A stretch of DNA of 14,101 nt from an uncultured Dorea sp. (GTDB lineage: Bacteria > Bacillota > Clostridia > Lachnospirales > Lachnospiraceae). Positions 14,085 through 14,101 of the stretch are shown here, piece by piece. The notes beneath the pieces were generated by a model. It had not been told where the DNA came from and made no database searches. It was given only the letters and a program-made list of their open reading frames with translations. Position 1 is the first letter of the stretch. Every line of letters begins with the position of its first letter. The position numbers were made by a program, and so were the translations under genes. The stretch is taken from positions 1 through 14,101 of the forward strand of contig CAJUTH010000060.1 in assembly GCA_910589275.1 (NCBI GenBank), given 5' to 3'.

Positions 14085-14101
14085 AATTTGCCCATTTCAA
14101 G

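Noticed and set aside
1..14101. CRISPR array, insertion sequence or complete prophage genes
   Set aside because: No regularly spaced direct repeats, transposase, integrase or phage structural motifs were seen; the only repeats are short palindromes and a 9-bp tandem repeat.

Overview
The window looks like the chromosome of an endospore-forming Firmicute of class Clostridia, most likely a Lachnospiraceae (Clostridium cluster XIVa) member. This rests on the spoIIA and spoVA sporulation operons, a T-box leader on valS, strong AGGAGG-type ribosome binding sites and moderate GC. No species can be named from the sequence alone. Every gene I can support is on the minus strand, so the window reads biologically from right to left.

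Right part (about 14101 to 12392): a palindrome near the window edge, then a near-perfect 43-nt inverted repeat, then a 516-aa protein with an AAA-ATPase-like N-terminus and a PD-(D/E)XK nuclease-like C-terminus. This family is abundant, accessory and of poorly known function.

Middle part (about 12365 to 4021): a sigma-A-type promoter and a long T-box leader with terminator and antiterminator precede valS. It is followed without an obvious terminator by an LtaS-type membrane sulfatase-fold enzyme with a C-terminal Ig-like (IPT/TIG-like) domain, by folC, by an unnamed 45-aa acidic ORF with a very good ribosome binding site, and by a membrane TPR protein with a strongly acidic tail. A clear intrinsic terminator closes this unit. 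The five genes are probably one operon, so uncharged tRNA-Val may influence envelope-polymer and folate genes as well as valS.

Left part (about 4020 to 530): the forespore block. spoIIAA-spoIIAB-spoIIAC encodes the sigma-F partner-switching module: anti-anti-sigma factor, anti-sigma kinase and sigma-F. It is followed by a sigma-G-type promoter and by a 53-aa single-pass membrane ORF, spoVAA, spoVAB and spoVAC. The spoIIA-spoVA adjacency is the same as in Bacillus subtilis, but spoVAD and spoVAE do not follow spoVAC here.

Left edge (529 to 1): a short intergenic stretch with a 34-aa candidate ORF and some stem-loops of unknown meaning, then tRNA-Gln(CUG) with its own promoter. Overall the region is mostly conserved core and sporulation biology. 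The less explained items are the three small ORFs, the C-terminal domain of the LtaS-like protein, the acidic TPR protein and the incomplete spoVA operon. I do not see a convincing new multi-gene system.
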